From positions 1-64,000 of the forward strand of contig JABGQA010000094.1 of assembly GCA_018644665.1 (NCBI GenBank): DNA of 64,000 nt, read 5' to 3'. Both the position numbers and the translations under genes were made by a program. Under the pieces are notes generated by a model, which searched no databases, was not told the DNA's origin, and saw nothing but the letters and a program-made list of their open reading frames with translations. This document shows positions 61,043 to 64,000 of this stretch, piece by piece; the stretch's first letter is position 1; each line of letters begins with the position of its first letter. This stretch comes from Candidatus Poribacteria bacterium. Lineage in GTDB: Bacteria > Poribacteria > WGA-4E > GCA-2687025.

Positions 61043-62074
61043 TCACTCTGCGACCGAGAGGACGACCTTCCCGAAGCGGGTGCGCGACTCGAGTGCTTCG
61101 TGCGCCGCGCGGATGTCCCGCAGAGGCATCACGTCCGCGACGATCGGCCGGAGAACGCCCTGAGCGGCGAGCGCCACAATGGAACCGAGTTCCGACTTTC
61201 CTCCCATCACGCACCCGCGAACGCTTATCTGCCGCTGGTACAGGTAGCGGATGTTGAGTTCTGTCACGGCCCCGCTCGTAACGCCGCACGTCACCAAGCG
61301 TGCGTTCTTCGCGGCGGAGCGCAGGCTAGTTTCCAACGTATCGGCGCCGACGGTGTCGACGACGACGTCAACGCCGCGGCCATCGGTTGCGGCGAGCGCC
61401 GCCTGCGTGACGTCCTCCCGGTGGTAGTTGAGGGCGCGTTCCGCGCCCATGTCGATGGCCGCGCCGAGCTTCTCGTCGGTTCCCGCGGTGACGACCGCGC
61501 GGGCGCCGAGGTAGCGGCTAATCTGAAGAGCGGCACTGCCGACGCCGCTGCCGACGGAATGGATGAGTATCACCTCGTCCGCCTGGAGTTTCGCCACCGT
61601 AACGACCATCCGCCAAGCCGTGAGGTATGCGCACGGCAACGCCGCGAATGCTCGCATGTCGCTTGATGCTGGCACCGTGACGACGTTGGCCGCTGGCGCC
61701 GCGACGTACTCGGCGAACCCGCCTTGCGTCTGGAAGCCGAAGACGCGCTGCTCGTCGCACAGCGCTTGGTCCCCTGCCAGACACAGATCGCATGAGCCGC
61801 AGGAGATGACCGGGTAAACCACGACGCGGTCGCCGACACGGCTGCGTTCGACGCCCGGCCCGACATCCACTATTTCGCCGGCGACGTCGAGCCCACCGAT
61901 GTGCGGATAGGGCGCGACCTCCGGACGACCCTCACGCGCCTTGAGGTCGAGGCGGTTGAGAGCGGCCGCGAATACACGGAGCAGCACTTCACCGTCGCCG
62001 ACGGAGGGCGTCTCGACATCCTCGTAGCGGAGTACTTCGGGCCCTCCTTGGTCACTGAATATGGCGGCCTTCAA
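61043..62074 (-). CDS. zinc-type medium-chain dehydrogenase / quinone oxidoreductase
   Basis: The 343-residue MDR enzyme has an N-terminal GroES-like domain with a structural zinc site in CGSCDLCLAGDQALC, and a Rossmann domain with SVGSGVGSAALQISRYLGA. The catalytic zinc position has AALNRLDLKAREG in place of a Cys, so the enzyme is closer to the quinone oxidoreductase branch. A TTG start at 62074 is supported by AGGGGG nine bases upstream. It reads toward the helix-turn-helix gene, ending seven bases from it. Substrate unknown. Confidence 0.87.
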   Translation of the reverse strand: MKAAIFSDQGGPEVLRYEDVETPSVGDGEVLLRVFAAALNRLDLKAREGRPEVAPYPHIGGLDVAGEIVDVGPGVERSRVGDRVVVYPVISCGSCDLCLAGDQALCDEQRVFGFQTQGGFAEYVAAPAANVVTVPASSDMRAFAALPCAYLTAWRMVVTVAKLQADEVILIHSVGSGVGSAALQISRYLGARAVVTAGTDEKLGAAIDMGAERALNYHREDVTQAALAATDGRGVDVVVDTVGADTLETSLRSAAKNARLVTCGVTSGAVTELNIRYLYQRQISVRGCVMGGKSELGSIVALAAQGVLRPIVADVMPLRDIRAAHEALESRTRFGKVVLSVAE

Positions 62075-62485
62075 CGCGGTTATCCCCCTGTCGTGCGGCG
62101 AGACGTACGGATCAAAGCTCGACGGCGCAGCGCCGACATTGTATTATGTGGCCGCGAATCGGTCACGGGAGAGGAAGGCCGATGAACTTCGCCCGTACGC
62201 GGGCGTTGAAGTAGGGCCGCGTCGCGCGGCTACGGGGAGGGGTCCCCGCACACGCGCCACGCCCATGGGCGCCGGCGCAAGCAGATTGCGTTCATTCCAC
62301 GGTACCTCACGATGGCCGCGCCGCGACGGTTTACACCTCGCGAGCACGCCGTCATGGGGTTGCGCGCGGCTTGACATTGGTCTAGGCTGTGCGTTCGTGG
62401 CGCGATCGCCTTTTTGGGCACGGCAGCGAGTTGAAACAGCACGGCCTATCAAGCGTATTTGGAGCGGGGCAGTAGTGGGTAAGTC

Positions 62486-62641
62486 GTGCCCGCGTACGAG
62501 TCCGTCAGACGCATTGCCAGAGCAAGCATTCATGTATCCGATCAGATCGTCCCGCGGCGCGAGCGACCTATCTTCGATCGGCACAGACGACAGATCTTTG
62601 ACCAGCACAGACCACGACTCTTCCAGCAGTACAGACCTTAG
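62486..62641 (+). CDS. possible 51-residue basic protein with octapeptide repeats
   Basis: From GTG 62486 the frame ends in repeated eight-residue units: PIFDRHRR, QIFDQHRP, RLFQQYRP, then stop. The repeat comes from three 24-base units. The product would be strongly basic with aromatic positions every eight residues. No ribosome site is convincing and the region could be non-coding, so this is a weak call. Confidence 0.25.
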   Translation: MPAYESVRRIARASIHVSDQIVPRRERPIFDRHRRQIFDQHRPRLFQQYRP

Positions 62642-62652
62642 TATCTCAAGGG
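62581..62652 (+). repeat. three 24-base direct repeats upstream of the Calx-beta gene
   Basis: Units start at 62581 (GCACAGACGACAG), 62605 (GCACAGACCACGA) and 62629 (GTACAGACCTTAG), exactly 24 bases apart, with a weaker fourth unit before them at 62557. They are close to the ATG at 62673 and could be binding sites for a regulator or a repeat inside the small frame. Unit length and lack of spacers exclude a CRISPR. Confidence 0.6.
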
Positions 62653-62672
62653 GGTATAAGGTGGGGCGTAAG

Positions 62673-64000
62673 ATGACTATGTCTTCGCGCAACGGCGCTC
62701 GGCGGCTTTGGCGCGGCTTCGCGTTGGCGACGCCGCTATGTCTCCTGTTCGTGCTCGGCTCCGCGACGGCGTTCGCGCAGTCGTTCTCCATAGCTGATGT
62801 CTCTATCGCAGAGGCGGATGTGGGCGGGATTCTCCAGTTCACGGTGTCCCTCGACCAGGATCCCGGGGTCAACACGTACACGGTCGATTACACGACCAGC
62901 GACGCCACGGCCACGACGGCCGGTAGCGACTACACTCTGACCGCCGACACGCTCACGTTCACGTCCGGTATCACCTCCCTGACGCTTGACGTCCCGATCG
63001 CCGATGATGGCACGGATGAGGTAGACGAGACATTCGTCGTGACGCTGTCCAACGCGACTGGCGGCGCGAGCATCGCCAGTTCCCAGGCCGCCGGGACCAT
63101 CCTCGACGACGACGGCCCCAACATCACAGTCACTGACGCCACGGTGGCCGAGGCGGGCACGGCGCAGTTCTTCGTGCAATTGAGCGCGGTCAGCCCGCAG
63201 GTCGTCACTGTTGACTACGCCACGGCGGATGTCTCCGCCACGGCAGGCGCGGACTATACGGCAGTCTCGACGACCACGCTGACGTTCTCGGCGGGTATAA
63301 CCGCGCAGATAGTGGACATCGTCACGCTGACTGACGCGATCGACGAGGGTGTGTCCGGCACCGTGGACTCTGAGACGTTCAGCGTAGTCCTGGGCAACGC
63401 TGACAACGGCACGATCACGTCCGGCACAGGCACCGGCACGATCACTGACGACGACGAACCCCCGGCGGTGTCGTTCGCCGCGGATGTGACCGCTGCCGAA
63501 ACGGACGGCGCCGCGACGACGGACTTCGTGTTCACGGTGGATCTTGCCGCCGCGAGCGAGAAGGACATCACCGTCACGTACCTGGTCAACGACGGCACGG
63601 CGAGCGATGCCGACGCGGACTACGTCGACTTGGACGACGACGTGACGCCGGTCGATCTGGCGTTCGCTGCTGGCGTTACAAGCCAGACGATTACCGTCGT
63701 TGTGAATGGCGACGACACGGACGAGGACGACGAGACCTTCACGGTTGATCTCCAGTCCGCCGTCACCGACCTGGGCACCGCGATCGACAGTACGCCTGTA
63801 CTGAGCGACAGCCAGGGCGTCGGGACTGTGCAGAACGACGACGCCGACCCCGCAATCTCCGTTGATGACATCAGCATCGCGGAAGCGGACTCGGGATCTC
63901 CTTCGGGCACGTTCACCGTGTCACTGTCTAACCCCAGCGACACGGCGATCACCGTCGATTACGAGACGGCTGACGGCACCGCCACCACGGGCGGGAGCGA
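62673..64000 (+). CDS. secreted Calx-beta repeat protein, cut by the window end
   Basis: The 442 visible codons encode a signal peptide (residues about 1-36, ending AFAQS) and three complete Calx-beta domains plus the start of a fourth, with no stop before 64000. Each domain has the pattern of IAEAD, then VDYTTSDATA, GSDYT, LTFTSG, VPIADDGTDEVDETF and a final ILDDD or TDDD (key parts given separately). These acidic sites bind calcium. Long calcium-dependent adhesins and matrix proteins are built this way. It is very rich in Thr, Asp and Ala and lacks Cys after the signal. Confidence 0.88.
   Translation, partial: MTMSSRNGARRLWRGFALATPLCLLFVLGSATAFAQSFSIADVSIAEADVGGILQFTVSLDQDPGVNTYTVDYTTSDATATTAGSDYTLTADTLTFTSGITSLTLDVPIADDGTDEVDETFVVTLSNATGGASIASSQAAGTILDDDGPNITVTDATVAEAGTAQFFVQLSAVSPQVVTVDYATADVSATAGADYTAVSTTTLTFSAGITAQIVDIVTLTDAIDEGVSGTVDSETFSVVLGNADNGTITSGTGTGTITDDDEPPAVSFAADVTAAETDGAATTDFVFTVDLAAASEKDITVTYLVNDGTASDADADYVDLDDDVTPVDLAFAAGVTSQTITVVVNGDDTDEDDETFTVDLQSAVTDLGTAIDSTPVLSDSQGVGTVQNDDADPAISVDDISIAEADSGSPSGTFTVSLSNPSDTAITVDYETADGTATTGGS

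Larger units (their letters stand above)
62075..62672 (+). other. 600-base gap before the Calx-beta gene
   Basis: No large gene is convincing. On the plus strand there is a possible 51-codon frame (62486-62641) and a set of 24-base direct repeats (62581-62652). A TTGACA at 62371-62376 lacks a good -10 at the right distance. GGTGGGG lies a few bases before the ATG at 62673. A long minus-strand frame across this region (62144-62881) overlaps the Calx-beta signal peptide and is discounted. Confidence 0.4.

Noticed and set aside
62581-62652. CRISPR array
   Set aside because: The repeats are directly adjacent 24-base units without spacers, degenerate, and no cas gene is present.
62144-62881. A 245-codon minus-strand frame before and across the Calx-beta start
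   Set aside because: It overlaps a clear signal peptide on the other strand, has no ribosome site and no family resemblance.
1-64000. tRNA, rRNA, insertion sequence, prophage or plasmid origin
   Set aside because: I looked in all intergenic gaps for a T-loop (GGTTCRAATCC), transposase motifs, integrase or replication genes and found none. A tRNAscan or ISfinder run would settle it.

Overview
The window is a GC-rich bacterial chromosome segment with no rRNA, tRNA, phage or insertion sequence that I can see. It comes from a Gram-negative (diderm) cell. It encodes the outer-membrane assembly protein BamA next to the periplasmic chaperone Skp/OmpH and the lipid A enzyme LpxD, a Lol-type lipoprotein-release pair, and several lipoproteins. 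Phytanoyl-CoA dioxygenase, sulfatase, GH62 glycosidase, ceramidase-like protein, M55 and M14 peptidases, HEAT-repeat and vWA proteins in one stretch recall uncultured FCB-type heterotrophs such as Latescibacterota or Poribacteria. That placement is inference from gene content only.

Layout. 1-1477: the 3' end of a cobalamin riboswitch, then a BtuG-like surface lipoprotein. 1584-8551: lysS, lolCD, ilvE and clpC. 8707-16532: an envelope operon of bamA, skp, lpxD, a polysaccharide deacetylase, a UbiA prenyltransferase, a two-domain YtoQ-like protein and a nitrilase-family hydrolase. 16529-19325 (minus): argF with an ABC permease and ATPase. 19326-23941: amtB behind a sigma-54 promoter, an HpcH-type aldolase, and GTP-dependent pckG. 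24046-33344: three related von Willebrand factor A proteins, interrupted by mutY, a UlaG-like hydrolase and a glutamate/dicarboxylate symporter with an enlarged loop. 33422-37007: a phytanoyl-CoA dioxygenase and an SNF2 helicase with an unknown partner.

37398-40537: two related secreted proteins, the remnant of a third copy, and a PapD-like chaperone, possibly an undescribed surface-fibre locus. 40739-46989: citrate synthase, ceramidase-like protein, HEAT lipoprotein, GNAT, DHH phosphoesterase and a Gfo/Idh/MocA oxidoreductase. 47032-48097 (minus): a siderophore/cobalamin-type ABC ATPase and a 76-residue SelW-like selenoprotein read through an in-frame UGA followed by a matching SECIS hairpin. 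48258-54672: small envelope proteins, an M14-like peptidase, GH62, an amidohydrolase and a sulfatase. 54781-62074: a HEAT protein, an SDR, a TolB-like lipoprotein, a D-aminopeptidase, a sigma factor with a 26-residue membrane peptide, a helix-turn-helix protein and a zinc-type dehydrogenase. 62673-64000: the start of a secreted Calx-beta repeat protein that runs off the window.

The best candidates for something overlooked are the UGA-interrupted selenoprotein, the riboswitch/BtuG pair, the fibre-like cluster with its deletion scar, the vWA family, and the sigma factor/micropeptide/HTH locus. Promoters were assigned by eye from -35/-10 spacing and should be read as candidates.
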